DNA of 11,798 nucleotides from an uncultured Atopobiaceae bacterium (GTDB taxonomy: Bacteria > Actinomycetota > Coriobacteriia > Coriobacteriales > Atopobiaceae). The stretch's first letter is position 1. The number at the start of each line of letters is the position of its first letter. This document shows positions 1-6,692 of this stretch, piece by piece. A model generated the notes under the pieces. It saw nothing but the letters and a program-made list of their open reading frames with translations. It ran no database searches and was not told the DNA's origin. The translations under genes and the position numbers were made by a program. The DNA lies in contig CAJOGH010000012.1 of NCBI GenBank assembly GCA_905233865.1, positions 1-11,798 of the forward strand, in the 5' to 3' direction.

Positions 1-1596
1 CCGGGCTTCATCAACTTCTACCTCAAGGCCGCTGCCAACAATGAGGTCTTCCAGACCATCCGTGAGCAGGGCGAGGACTACGGCCGCTGCAACGTGGGCA
101 ACGGTCTGCATGTGAACTACGAGTTCATCTCGGCCAACCCCACCGGCCCCCTCCACGTGGGCCACGGCCGCTGGGTCGCGATGGGCGACTCCATGTGCAA
201 CGTGCTCGAGCACGCCAACTACGACGTCCAGCGCGAGTACTACATCAACGACCACGGCTCGCAGATGGACGTCTTTGGCACCTCCGTCCAGAGGCGCTAC
301 CTGCAGCTCGTCGAGCTCATGAACGACCGTGACATGACGCTCGACGCCGCCCGCGACTTCCTGCTGGCCGACCGCGAGGCCTACGTCGAGGACGAGTTTG
401 ACGAGCACCCCGAGACCCACCCCTTCATGGACGCCTTCAACACCGCTCTGGGCGGCAACTCCTACGGCGGCGACTACATCATCGACATCGCCTGCGAGTT
501 CGTTAAGGCCGACGGCGACCGCCTGGCCCAGATGGACGAGGCCGAGGCCGCCGCGGAGTTCCGCGAGCGCTCCTACCAGGCCATGCTGAGCCGCATCAAG
601 GCCACGTGCTTCCGCGCCCGCTGCAACCTGGACGTCTGGTTCTCCGAGCGCTCCCTCTACGTCAAGGACGAGTCCGGCACCTCGCCGGTCGACCGCGCCT
701 TTGACCGCTTGGACAAGATGGGCTACCTGTACAAGACCGACGACGGTGCCCTCTGGTTCAAGTCCACGGCCTTTGGCGACGACAAGGACCGCGTGCTCAT
801 CAAGTCCAACGGCGAGTACACCTACTTTGCTTCCGACGTTGCCTACCACTGGGACAAGTTCCAGCGCGTTGACTACTCCATCGACCTGTGGGGCGCCGAC
901 CACCACGGCTACATTGCCCGCGTGACCAACGTCTGCGACGCCCTGGGCTACCCCGGGCAGTTCGAGGTCGACCTGGGCCAGTTCGTCAACCTGCTCCGCA
1001 ACGGCAAGCCGGTGCGCATGTCCAAGCGCCGCGGCACGATGATCGCCTTTGAGGAGCTCCTGGACGAGGTCGGCGTCGACGCCACCCGCTACACCCTCGT
1101 GTCCAAGTCCTCCAACCAGACCATCGACTTTGACATCGAGGCCGTCAAGGAGCGCTCCGCCTCCAACCCCGTCTATTACGTGCAGTACGCCCACGCGCGT
1201 ATCTGCTCCATCCTGCGCCGTGCCGCGGGCGTCATGGACAACGAGGCCGGGAAGCTCGGCATGGACGAGGTCGCTGCCCGCGCCGTGGGCAAGGACGTGG
1301 ACCTGAGCCTGCTCACCGATCCGACCGAGCTCGCGCTTGCCCGCAAGCTCTCCATGTTCACCGACACCGTGGCCAGTGCCGCCCGCGACCGCGAGCCCTT
1401 CCGCCTGACCCACTTCGTGGAGGAGACGGCCGCCGCCTACCACGCGTTCTACAACGCCTGCCAGGTGCTTCCCTCCGAGGGTCGTCCGGTGGACCCCGAG
1501 CTCAGCCGCGCCCGTCTGGCTGCCTGCGACGCCACGCGCATCGTGATCGCGCTCGCCCTCAAGCTCATCGGAGTCTCCGCCCCCACCAAGATGTAG
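1..1596 (+). CDS. argS: Arginyl-tRNA synthetase, 3' part (start outside the window)
   Basis: Class I aminoacyl-tRNA synthetase that joins arginine to tRNA-Arg in the cytoplasm, using ATP. The frame is open from base 1, so the N-terminus is missing; the 531 residues present against a usual 550-600 suggest that only part of the N-terminal tRNA-binding (Add1) domain is lost. The fragment opens with PGFINFYL, a typical ArgRS motif. The HIGH signature is HVGH at fragment residues 52-55, after ANPTGPL. The KMSKS-type loop is the degenerate MSKRRG at residues 340-345. The last part is the helical DALR anticodon-binding domain, starting near NPVYYVQYAHAR and ending in GVSAPTKM, a usual ArgRS C-terminus. 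An apparent start at base 94 (GTG) is internal, because homology-like sequence continues upstream of it. An intrinsic terminator follows, so the gene is transcribed separately from the next one. Confidence 0.97.
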   Translation, partial: PGFINFYLKAAANNEVFQTIREQGEDYGRCNVGNGLHVNYEFISANPTGPLHVGHGRWVAMGDSMCNVLEHANYDVQREYYINDHGSQMDVFGTSVQRRYLQLVELMNDRDMTLDAARDFLLADREAYVEDEFDEHPETHPFMDAFNTALGGNSYGGDYIIDIACEFVKADGDRLAQMDEAEAAAEFRERSYQAMLSRIKATCFRARCNLDVWFSERSLYVKDESGTSPVDRAFDRLDKMGYLYKTDDGALWFKSTAFGDDKDRVLIKSNGEYTYFASDVAYHWDKFQRVDYSIDLWGADHHGYIARVTNVCDALGYPGQFEVDLGQFVNLLRNGKPVRMSKRRGTMIAFEELLDEVGVDATRYTLVSKSSNQTIDFDIEAVKERSASNPVYYVQYAHARICSILRRAAGVMDNEAGKLGMDEVAARAVGKDVDLSLLTDPTELALARKLSMFTDTVASAARDREPFRLTHFVEETAAAYHAFYNACQVLPSEGRPVDPELSRARLAACDATRIVIALALKLIGVSAPTKM

Positions 1597-1645
1597 CCCA
1601 CTCGGGCAGCGCGATTGCCCGCTCGCCGCAAAGAACAAGTATTCA

Positions 1646-1690
1646 AACGACCGTCGGTGGTACGATTACTCCGACGGTCGTTCTTTATTT
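1646..1690 (+). terminator. Rho-independent terminator of argS
   Basis: A perfect 12-bp inverted repeat (AACGACCGTCGG at 1646-1657, CCGACGGTCGTT at 1671-1682) encloses a 13-nt loop and is followed by the T-rich tract CTTTATTTT. The flanking AAAGAAC (1630-1636) and GTTCTTT (1680-1686) offer an alternative outer pairing. A smaller hairpin without a T tract (CGGGCA 1603-1608 with TGCCCG 1616-1621) lies just after the stop codon. The position 50 bp behind argS fits transcript ending. The loop holds an extended -10-like sequence, annotated separately. Confidence 0.9.
1658..1666 (+). promoter_or_regulatory. Possible extended -10 for the tandem winged-helix gene
   Basis: TGGTACGAT has the form TG-n-TAnnnT seen in front of three other units in this window. 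It would place the transcript start near 1673 and give a leader of about 50 nt before the ATG at 1722. No good -35 is visible at the expected distance. The element lies in the loop of the argS terminator, so it may be a chance match inside a hairpin; alternatively terminator and promoter share the same DNA. Confidence 0.35.
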
Positions 1691-1721
1691 TATGTTGGAG
1701 CCTTGGAGCTTAGGGGCATAG

Positions 1722-2384
1722 ATGAACGTTAAGGGCTACATAGCCATTCGCCGTGCATTCTCTGTTTATAGGTCGGCCATGGGACCTGCGTCTCGCATTA
1801 CCTTTGACGAGTACGCCCTCATGACACACCTCGCCCTTTCCGAGGAGCCTCTGCGCGCGACCGATCTCGCGCGCTACCAGAACGTGCTCCGCCCCACGAT
1901 GACGCACCGTACCTCGCACCTTGCCGACAAGGGCCTGATCAAGCGCGAGGACGGCACCGTGGATCGGCGTAACGTCATGTGCGCGCTCACCAAGGGCGGG
2001 CGCGACTTTCTTGCAGAGTCGTCCAAGGACATGGTCGTCACGCTGCACGAGGGCGGCTCCCTCTCACAGGTCGAGCCACCGCGCTTCCTTGCCTACGTCC
2101 ACACGATGGGCGCCGCCCAGGTGAGCTCGCTGGATATGTGCCTTCTGGGTGTCCACGTCCTCTCGGGCCAGGAGGACACGCGCACCTCGGTAGTCAATCT
2201 CGTGGGGCTTCTGGGACTGCTGCAGCCCACCGTCTCCATGTCGCTCAAGACGCTGGTCGAGCGTGGGCTGCTGGAGCGCGAGGGAACCACCGTGCACCTC
2301 ACGGAAGAGGGACAGGCCAAGGTCGATGCGCTCCTGCGCACGATCAGCAAGCTCACCGTCCCGCATGGGCTTTACGTGTCATAG
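1722..2384 (+). CDS. Transcription regulator with two tandem MarR-like winged-helix domains
   Basis: A cytoplasmic DNA-binding protein of 220 residues with no recognised target. Domain 1 (about residues 27-98) has a recognition-helix segment RPTMTHRTSHLADKGLIKRE and a wing with DRRNVMCALT, the classic MarR wing DRR followed by LTxxG. Domain 2 (about 135-206) repeats the pattern: QPTVSMSLKTLVERGLLERE, then a shorter wing ending HLTEEGQAKV. A segment of about 35 residues joins them. Ordinary MarR proteins are about 140 residues and dimerise, so this looks like a covalently linked pair. The ATG has AGGGG 5-6 nt upstream. The gene sits between argS (terminated) and pepT (72 bp downstream, same strand). 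Regulation of pepT or of itself is possible but only an inference. No ligand-binding site can be assigned. Confidence 0.85.
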   Translation: MNVKGYIAIRRAFSVYRSAMGPASRITFDEYALMTHLALSEEPLRATDLARYQNVLRPTMTHRTSHLADKGLIKREDGTVDRRNVMCALTKGGRDFLAESSKDMVVTLHEGGSLSQVEPPRFLAYVHTMGAAQVSSLDMCLLGVHVLSGQEDTRTSVVNLVGLLGLLQPTVSMSLKTLVERGLLEREGTTVHLTEEGQAKVDALLRTISKLTVPHGLYVS

Positions 2385-2414
2385 CGTCGTGAGTGCGGCA
2401 GGGGCTGCCATACG

Positions 2415-2423
2415 TGGTAGTCT
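2415..2423 (+). promoter_or_regulatory. Possible extended -10 for pepT
   Basis: TGGTAGTCT, form TG-n-TAnnnT, would start transcription near 2430, about 27 nt before the pepT ATG. No convincing -35 is present. The element lies inside an imperfect dyad: GTCGT 2386-2390 with ACGAC 2436-2440, and GCAGGG 2398-2403 with CCCTGC 2425-2430. This could be an operator or a weak hairpin. Confidence 0.35.
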
Positions 2424-2456
2424 GCCCTGCGTACAACGACACTAAGGAGCATCCAT

Positions 2457-3716
2457 ATGAGTACGCCTTCGTCCGACGTCGTCGAGCGCTTTATTCGCTA
2501 CGTGCAGGTTGACTCGCAGTCCGACCCTCACAACGACGCACAGACCCCCTCGACCCACCGTCAGTTTGACATGGCCAACCTGCTTGCCGACGAGCTTCGC
2601 GCGCTTGGCTGCGAGGACGTCGCGGTTGACGATCACGCCTATGTGACCGCGAGCTTCCCCGCGAGCGCTGGTGCGGAGGACCTTCCCGCCCTTGGCCTCT
2701 GCGCCCACATCGACTCCAGCAGCGACGCCCCCGGCGCCGACGTGCATCCGCACATTGTGCACTACGAGGGTGGCGACCTGGTTGCGGGCATCGTGGACGG
2801 AGCACCCGTGGCCACCAGCCCCAGCGACTGTCCCGACCTCGCGCAGATGGTGGGCCAGGACATCGTGTGCTCCGACGGCACCACGCTGCTGTCTGCCGAT
2901 GACAAGGCCGGTGTGGCCGAGATATGCGCCCTGCTGGCGCGCCTGGGCGCGAACGCCGCGCTTCCGCATCCTACCCTCAAGATCGCCTTCGTGCCCGACG
3001 AGGAGATCGGCCACGGCGCGAGCCTGCTTGACCTCGAGCGCTTTGGGGCCGCGTGGTGCTACACCGTGGATGGCGAGGCCCTGGGCGAGATCAGCTATGA
3101 GTGCTTTAACGCCGCTGAGGTCACGGTCGACGTGACCGGTGTGGCCATCCACCCCGGCTCCGCCAAGGACATCATGGTCAATGCCATTGGTGTGGCTATG
3201 GAGTTCGACCGCATGCTGCCTGCCTTCGAGCGCCCCGAGCACACCGAGGGCTACGAGGGCTACTACCACATCCTCGAGCTCAACGGCACGGCCTCGTCCG
3301 CGCACGTGCGCTACATCATCCGCGACTTTGACGCCGCCGGCTTTGAGGAGCGCCAGCAGGTCATGCGCGAGGCAGCCGACTTCCTCAACCACCGCCATGG
3401 GGCCGGCACCGTCACCGTGACGGTCAAGCCCGAGTACCGCAACATGGCCGAGCACCTGCGCGACTGCATGTTCCTGGTGGACCATGCGCTTGCCGCCAAC
3501 ACGCAGGCGGGCATTGAGCCACACGTGGAGGCCATCCGTGGCGGCACCGACGGCGCCCAGCTCACCTTCCGCGGGCTGCCCTGCCCCAACCTGGCCACGG
3601 GCGGCTACCAGTGCCACTCCGTGCGCGAGTTCGTGCCCGTCCGCAGCCTGGAGCTCACCGTGGACATGCTCGAGAACCTCGTCGCGCGCTTTGCCGTCGT
3701 GCAGGAGACTCGCTAG
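2457..3716 (+). CDS. pepT: Peptidase T (zinc tripeptide aminopeptidase, M20B)
   Basis: Removes the N-terminal residue from tripeptides in the cytoplasm, completing breakdown of imported or recycled peptides. Its 419 residues match the family's usual length of about 410. The M20 metal centre is complete: H84 and D86 in CAHIDSSSD, the DD pair at 148-149 in SADDKAG, the catalytic Glu pair 182-183 in FVPDEEIGHG, D205 in YTVDGE, and H387 in GYQCHSVREF. The dimerisation (lid) domain lies between about residues 215 and 325, opening with FNAAEVTVDVTG and including AIHPGSAKD. The ATG is fixed by AAGGAG at 2444-2449, 7 nt upstream. It probably has its own promoter. Behind it is a short hairpin without a T tract (TCGCCA 3729-3734, TGGCGA 3752-3757), so its transcript may end by Rho or read on into the zinc operon. 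Confidence 0.95.
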   Translation: MSTPSSDVVERFIRYVQVDSQSDPHNDAQTPSTHRQFDMANLLADELRALGCEDVAVDDHAYVTASFPASAGAEDLPALGLCAHIDSSSDAPGADVHPHIVHYEGGDLVAGIVDGAPVATSPSDCPDLAQMVGQDIVCSDGTTLLSADDKAGVAEICALLARLGANAALPHPTLKIAFVPDEEIGHGASLLDLERFGAAWCYTVDGEALGEISYECFNAAEVTVDVTGVAIHPGSAKDIMVNAIGVAMEFDRMLPAFERPEHTEGYEGYYHILELNGTASSAHVRYIIRDFDAAGFEERQQVMREAADFLNHRHGAGTVTVTVKPEYRNMAEHLRDCMFLVDHALAANTQAGIEPHVEAIRGGTDGAQLTFRGLPCPNLATGGYQCHSVREFVPVRSLELTVDMLENLVARFAVVQETR

Positions 3717-3760
3717 GCGAGGCTCTTGTCGCCAGACGCGTGTGCGTGCGGTGGCGAGAC

Positions 3761-3788
3761 TTGACATGCGCATCATTAGGCGCAAAAT
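3761..3788 (+). promoter_or_regulatory. Sigma-70-type promoter of the zur-znuACB operon
   Basis: A consensus -35 TTGACA (3761-3766) is followed after 16 bp by the -10 CAAAAT (3783-3788, four of six consensus bases). Transcription would begin near 3795, about 40 nt before the zur start. The spacer holds a 5-bp inverted repeat (TGCGC 3767-3771, GCGCA 3780-3784). The -10 overlaps the inverted repeat annotated as operator, so repressor binding would block RNA polymerase directly. Confidence 0.75.
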
Positions 3789-3812
3789 GAAATGCGTTTT
3801 CGTTTTCATTTT
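3784..3812 (+). promoter_or_regulatory. Probable Zur/Fur-family operator
   Basis: A perfect 9-bp inverted repeat, AAAATGAAA (3784-3792) and TTTCATTTT (3804-3812), is separated by 11 bp. A shorter dyad, GAAA 3789-3792 with TTTC 3798-3801, is nested in it. AT-rich dyads with TGAAA/TTTCA arms are typical of Fur/Zur boxes. The site is conspicuously AT-rich within GC-rich DNA, overlaps the -10 and transcript start, and lies 24 bp before a Fur-family gene. Binding by that protein is inferred. Confidence 0.75.
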
Positions 3813-3836
3813 GAGAAGAGCCGGGAGGATGCGCGG

Positions 3837-4262
3837 ATGGCGACCAAGCGTGGGCGCTATGTGACACGTCAGCAGGAGGCGGTCGTCGCCTTCTTTGAGG
3901 GACGCGTGGGCGAGTCGCTCACGGTTGACGAGGTGTGTCGTGAGCTGGCTGCCGCAGGCACGAGCGTGGGTAAGACCACGGTCTACCGGGCCATGGAGCG
4001 TCTGGTGGCCGATGGTGTTGCCGTGGCGGTGCCGGACGCGGCCGGAGGCCCGGCGCGCTACTGCGTGCTGGGCGCCGACGAGGGCGGCACCTGCCTGGTG
4101 TGTCTCGAGTGCCATCACGTCTTCCCCCTGAGCTGCGAGGGTCTCGACCACTTCGTTGAGCACGTCGAGTGCGACCACGGGTTTACCGTGCTTCCTCGCA
4201 GGACCATTCTCTACGGATATTGCGACAGCTGCTCGGCCGCGGTGCGCGGCGGGCAGCGGTAA
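3837..4262 (+). CDS. zur: Fur-family metalloregulator, probably the zinc regulator Zur
   Basis: A cytoplasmic repressor that should bind DNA when loaded with metal. Its place as first gene of a zinc-importer operon makes zinc the likely signal. The 141 residues are a normal Fur length. The winged helix covers about residues 9-75, with VGKTTVYRAMERLVADG as the typical Fur recognition helix. The structural zinc site is C89-x2-C92 and C129-x2-C132. C76 in ARYC matches a conserved sensor-site cysteine, but the usual His cluster before CxxC is replaced by ADEGGTC; H93, H94, H105, H109, C112 and H114 could supply ligands. The ATG at 3837 is preferred because GGGAGG (3823-3828) lies 8 nt upstream. 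An in-frame ATG at 3792 lies inside the promoter/operator and would add 15 unlikely residues. It ends 10 bp before znuA and is probably autoregulated. Confidence 0.88.
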   Translation: MATKRGRYVTRQQEAVVAFFEGRVGESLTVDEVCRELAAAGTSVGKTTVYRAMERLVADGVAVAVPDAAGGPARYCVLGADEGGTCLVCLECHHVFPLSCEGLDHFVEHVECDHGFTVLPRRTILYGYCDSCSAAVRGGQR

Positions 4263-4272
4263 GGGGGTAGGC

Positions 4273-5199
4273 ATGAGGAACTACAGGGGAGCGCTTCTCA
4301 CACGCCGTGCGGTCGTGCGGACGGGCGCCCTTGGACTGCTGGGCGCCGCGGCAAGCCTTGCTGGCTGCGGTGGCGCGGCACCCGCGGGCGGCGGGTCGTC
4401 CAAGGTGGTCACCACCATCTACCCGCTTGCGTATCTGGCGGGCCGCCTCCTGGGCGACGAGTCGCGCGTGAGCTGCATGGTTCCCGCGGGCACCGAGCCG
4501 CACGACTGGGAGCCCACGCCCACGGACGTGGCTGCCATCCAGTCGGCGAGCCTGTTCGTGTACAACGGTGCCGGTCTCGAGGGCTGGGTGAGCGACGTCC
4601 TGTCGTCTTTGGGCGCCGAGGCACCCCGCTCGCTGTGCGCCACCGACGGCGTCGCTCTTCGCACGGCCGGCTCCGGCACGACCGACCCCCACGTGTGGCT
4701 GGCGCCTTCGCTTGCCGTCACGCAGGCACAGGCCATCGCGTCCGCTCTTGAGGCTGCCTTGCCAGACCAGAAGGACGCTATCCGTGGAAACCTCGATGCG
4801 CTCATGGCCGACCTGCTCCAGCTTGACCAGGACTACTCCGCGCGCCTGGGCGCGTGCCCGCGCAAGGAGATCGTGGTGAGCCATGAGGCCTTTGGCTACC
4901 TTTGCGATGCCTATGGCCTGACGCAGGTGGGCATCGAGGGACTCTCGCCCGACTCCGAGCCCGACGCCGCGCGCATGGCACAGCTCGTGGACGAGGTCCG
5001 CTCCCACGGCGTGACCACGATCTTCTTTGAGGAGCTCGTCTCGCCCAAGACGGCGCAGGCCATAGCGTCCGAGACGGGCGCGCAGGTCCAGGAGCTCAAC
5101 CCCTTGGAGGGCCTGACCTCTGACGAGCTTTCCGCGGGCGAGACCTATCTTTCGGTCATGCGCGACAACCTCGCCAAGCTCGAGGCGGCGCTCTCGTGA
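4273..5199 (+). CDS. znuA: Zinc ABC transporter substrate-binding lipoprotein (ZnuA-like)
   Basis: Cluster A-1 metal-binding protein, anchored outside the membrane, that captures Zn2+ for ZnuB/ZnuC. The N-terminus has TRRAVVR (residues 10-16), resembling a twin-arginine motif, then a hydrophobic stretch and the lipobox LAGC with the lipidated Cys at 32. Expected ligands are present: H77 in GTEPHDWEPTP, H140 in TDPHVWLAP, H204 in VVSHEAFGYL, and E279 in LNPLEGLT. The glutamate at the fourth position is typical of zinc-type rather than manganese-type members, which carry Asp. There is no His-rich loop; that region (about 122-138) is short and has no histidine. The ATG at 4273 follows AAGGGGG by 5 nt; an in-frame ATG at 4156 lies deep in zur and is rejected. 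The stop overlaps the znuC start (GTGA). Manganese cannot be fully excluded as substrate. Confidence 0.9.
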   Translation: MRNYRGALLTRRAVVRTGALGLLGAAASLAGCGGAAPAGGGSSKVVTTIYPLAYLAGRLLGDESRVSCMVPAGTEPHDWEPTPTDVAAIQSASLFVYNGAGLEGWVSDVLSSLGAEAPRSLCATDGVALRTAGSGTTDPHVWLAPSLAVTQAQAIASALEAALPDQKDAIRGNLDALMADLLQLDQDYSARLGACPRKEIVVSHEAFGYLCDAYGLTQVGIEGLSPDSEPDAARMAQLVDEVRSHGVTTIFFEELVSPKTAQAIASETGAQVQELNPLEGLTSDELSAGETYLSVMRDNLAKLEAALS

Positions 5200-5882
5200 C
5201 GACCTCGACCAACACGCCGCTGGCCATAGAGGGCGTGAGCTTTGCCTATGAGCAGGGTCTCGTTTTGGACGGCTGTTCGCTCGTCGTGGCACCGCACGAG
5301 CGTGTCATGCTCACGGGAGAGAACGGCGCGGGCAAGTCCACGCTCGTGGGACTTGTCACGGGCCGCCTTCGTCCCAGCGCGGGGTCTGTGCGCATCTTTG
5401 GCGCCGACCCGCGCCACATGCGCTCGTGGGAGCGCGTGGGGTTCCTGTCCCAGGGCGCGACCGCATCGCTGGGCGGGATGCCCGCCACGGTGGGCGAGGT
5501 CGTGCGATCGGGGCTCTACGCGGGCTCGCGGCGCCTGGCTCCCATGCGCGGTTGGCGCGAGCGCGTGGATGCGGCCCTGGAGCGCTGTGACATCGCCGAC
5601 CTGCGGGGCCGTGCCGCCGGCAGCCTGTCGGGCGGCCAGCGTCAGCGCGTGCTCCTCGCACGTGCGCTCGTGGCCGATCCCGACCTGCTCGTCCTCGACG
5701 AGCCCACCGCTGCCCTGGACCCCCGCGCCGCCGATGAGATGTTCGCGCTGCTCGCCGTCGACCGTGCAGGCGAGGGGCCAGCCGCGCTCGTCATCACCCA
5801 CGACGCCGAGCGCGCCCACCAGAGCGGATGCCGCATCGTGCGCCTGGAGGGTGGCCACATGGAGGAGGTCAGCCGTGCTTGA
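5196..5882 (+). CDS. znuC: Zinc ABC transporter ATP-binding protein (ZnuC-like)
   Basis: The ATPase subunit on the inner face of the membrane that powers the ZnuB permease. All ABC motifs are present in 228 residues: Walker A GENGAGKST (41-49), Q-loop Gln at 86 in FLSQGA, signature LSGGQRQR (144-151), Walker B LLVLDEP (164-170), D-loop AALDP (172-176) and switch His 202 in ITHD. It starts at GTG 5196, whose last two bases belong to the TGA stop of znuA, a 4-nt overlap that implies translational coupling. Its C-terminus overlaps znuB by 8 nt. Substrate assignment rests on the adjacent ZnuA and Fur-family genes. Confidence 0.92.
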   Translation: MTTSTNTPLAIEGVSFAYEQGLVLDGCSLVVAPHERVMLTGENGAGKSTLVGLVTGRLRPSAGSVRIFGADPRHMRSWERVGFLSQGATASLGGMPATVGEVVRSGLYAGSRRLAPMRGWRERVDAALERCDIADLRGRAAGSLSGGQRQRVLLARALVADPDLLVLDEPTAALDPRAADEMFALLAVDRAGEGPAALVITHDAERAHQSGCRIVRLEGGHMEEVSRA

Positions 5883-6678
5883 GTACGCATTCATGCAGCG
5901 GGCCCTCTTGGCCGGCATCATCCTTGCCGTGGCCCTGCCTCTCGTGGGCTCCTCGCTGGTGCTGCGCCGCACGTCGATGATGGGCGACGCCCTGTCCCAC
6001 TGCTCGCTCGCCGGCGTGGCGGGCGGTCTGGTGGCGGGGGTGAACCCCGTTTTGGGCGCACTGGTTGCCTGCGTCATCGCCTCGCTGGGCATGGAGGCCG
6101 TCCGCCGTCACCTGCCGCACCACGCCGATGTGGCCATCGCGGTCGTGTCGGCCGCAGGCGCGGGTCTGGCCGGTGTGCTGTCGTCTGCCAAGGGCAACGC
6201 GGGTGGCCTGGACTCGTTCCTGTTTGGCTCCATCGTCGCCGTGAGCGAGGAAGACCTGGCGCTCGTGGCTGCCATCAGTGTCGCGGTGGTCGTCCTAGCC
6301 CTCGTGTTTCGCCACGAGATATTCCTTATGTGCATGGACGAGGACCTTGCCCGTGCGTCGGGCGTGCGCGTGACGCTCGTTGGTGCGGCCTTGGCCGTTG
6401 CCGCGGGCGTGATTGTCTCCGTGGCGTCGCGCATCATAGGCTCGCTGGTGGTCTCGTCCATGCTGGTGCTGCCGCTCGTGGGAGCCATGCAGGTGGCACG
6501 CGGCTACCGACGCACGCTGGTGGTCAGCGCGCTGGTGGCTGTTGTCAGCGTGGTGGCGGGCCTCGCGTGCTCCTACTATGCCGCGGTCAAGCCTGGCGGC
6601 GCGATTGTGCTGGTGTGCTTGGGCGTCCTGGCCGTGCTTGCGCTCGTGGGCGTGGCAAGCGGACGCTCTTCTCGATAA
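5875..6678 (+). CDS. znuB: Zinc ABC transporter permease (ZnuB-like, ABC-3 family)
   Basis: A 267-residue integral membrane channel for the zinc importer. The sequence is mostly hydrophobic, with about seven or eight membrane segments. Family marks are the N-terminus MLEYAFMQRALLAG, the early loop RRTSMMGDALSHCSLAGVA (31-49), the cytoplasmic DEDLARASGV (155-164) that should contact ZnuC, and SRIIGSLVVSSMLVLP (185-200). The GTG at 5875 is chosen because it gives the usual MLEY...FMQ start and has AGGAGGT (5863-5869) 5 nt upstream, inside the end of znuC. An upstream extension of the frame to 5242 is only open by chance over znuC. It is the last gene of the operon and ends 14 bp before the stop of a convergent gene; no terminator hairpin is seen in that gap. 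Confidence 0.92.
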   Translation: MLEYAFMQRALLAGIILAVALPLVGSSLVLRRTSMMGDALSHCSLAGVAGGLVAGVNPVLGALVACVIASLGMEAVRRHLPHHADVAIAVVSAAGAGLAGVLSSAKGNAGGLDSFLFGSIVAVSEEDLALVAAISVAVVVLALVFRHEIFLMCMDEDLARASGVRVTLVGAALAVAAGVIVSVASRIIGSLVVSSMLVLPLVGAMQVARGYRRTLVVSALVAVVSVVAGLACSYYAAVKPGGAIVLVCLGVLAVLALVGVASGRSSR

Positions 6679-6692
6679 GAGCTTGTTCCAGC

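Noticed and set aside
3729..3757. Hairpin TCGCCA/TGGCGA behind pepT as an intrinsic terminator
   Set aside because: The stem is only 6 bp with a 17-nt loop and has no T tract; the next bases are the -35 of the zinc operon. It may be a weak signal but cannot be supported as a terminator.
2442..4274. 610-codon open frame on the minus strand
   Set aside because: It lies opposite pepT and zur, which have complete catalytic and metal motifs. Its translation is rich in His, Val, Gly and Ala without motifs, as expected for the antisense of GC-rich codons, and it runs through the promoter/operator region.
4183..5292. 369-codon open frame on the minus strand
   Set aside because: Antisense shadow of znuA and the start of znuC; Arg- and Gly-rich with no recognisable domain.
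5242..5874. Upstream extension of the znuB frame over znuC
   Set aside because: The extension overlaps all ABC motifs of znuC in another frame and has a Ser/Arg-rich composition. The GTG at 5875 with a strong ribosome binding site gives the normal ZnuB N-terminus.
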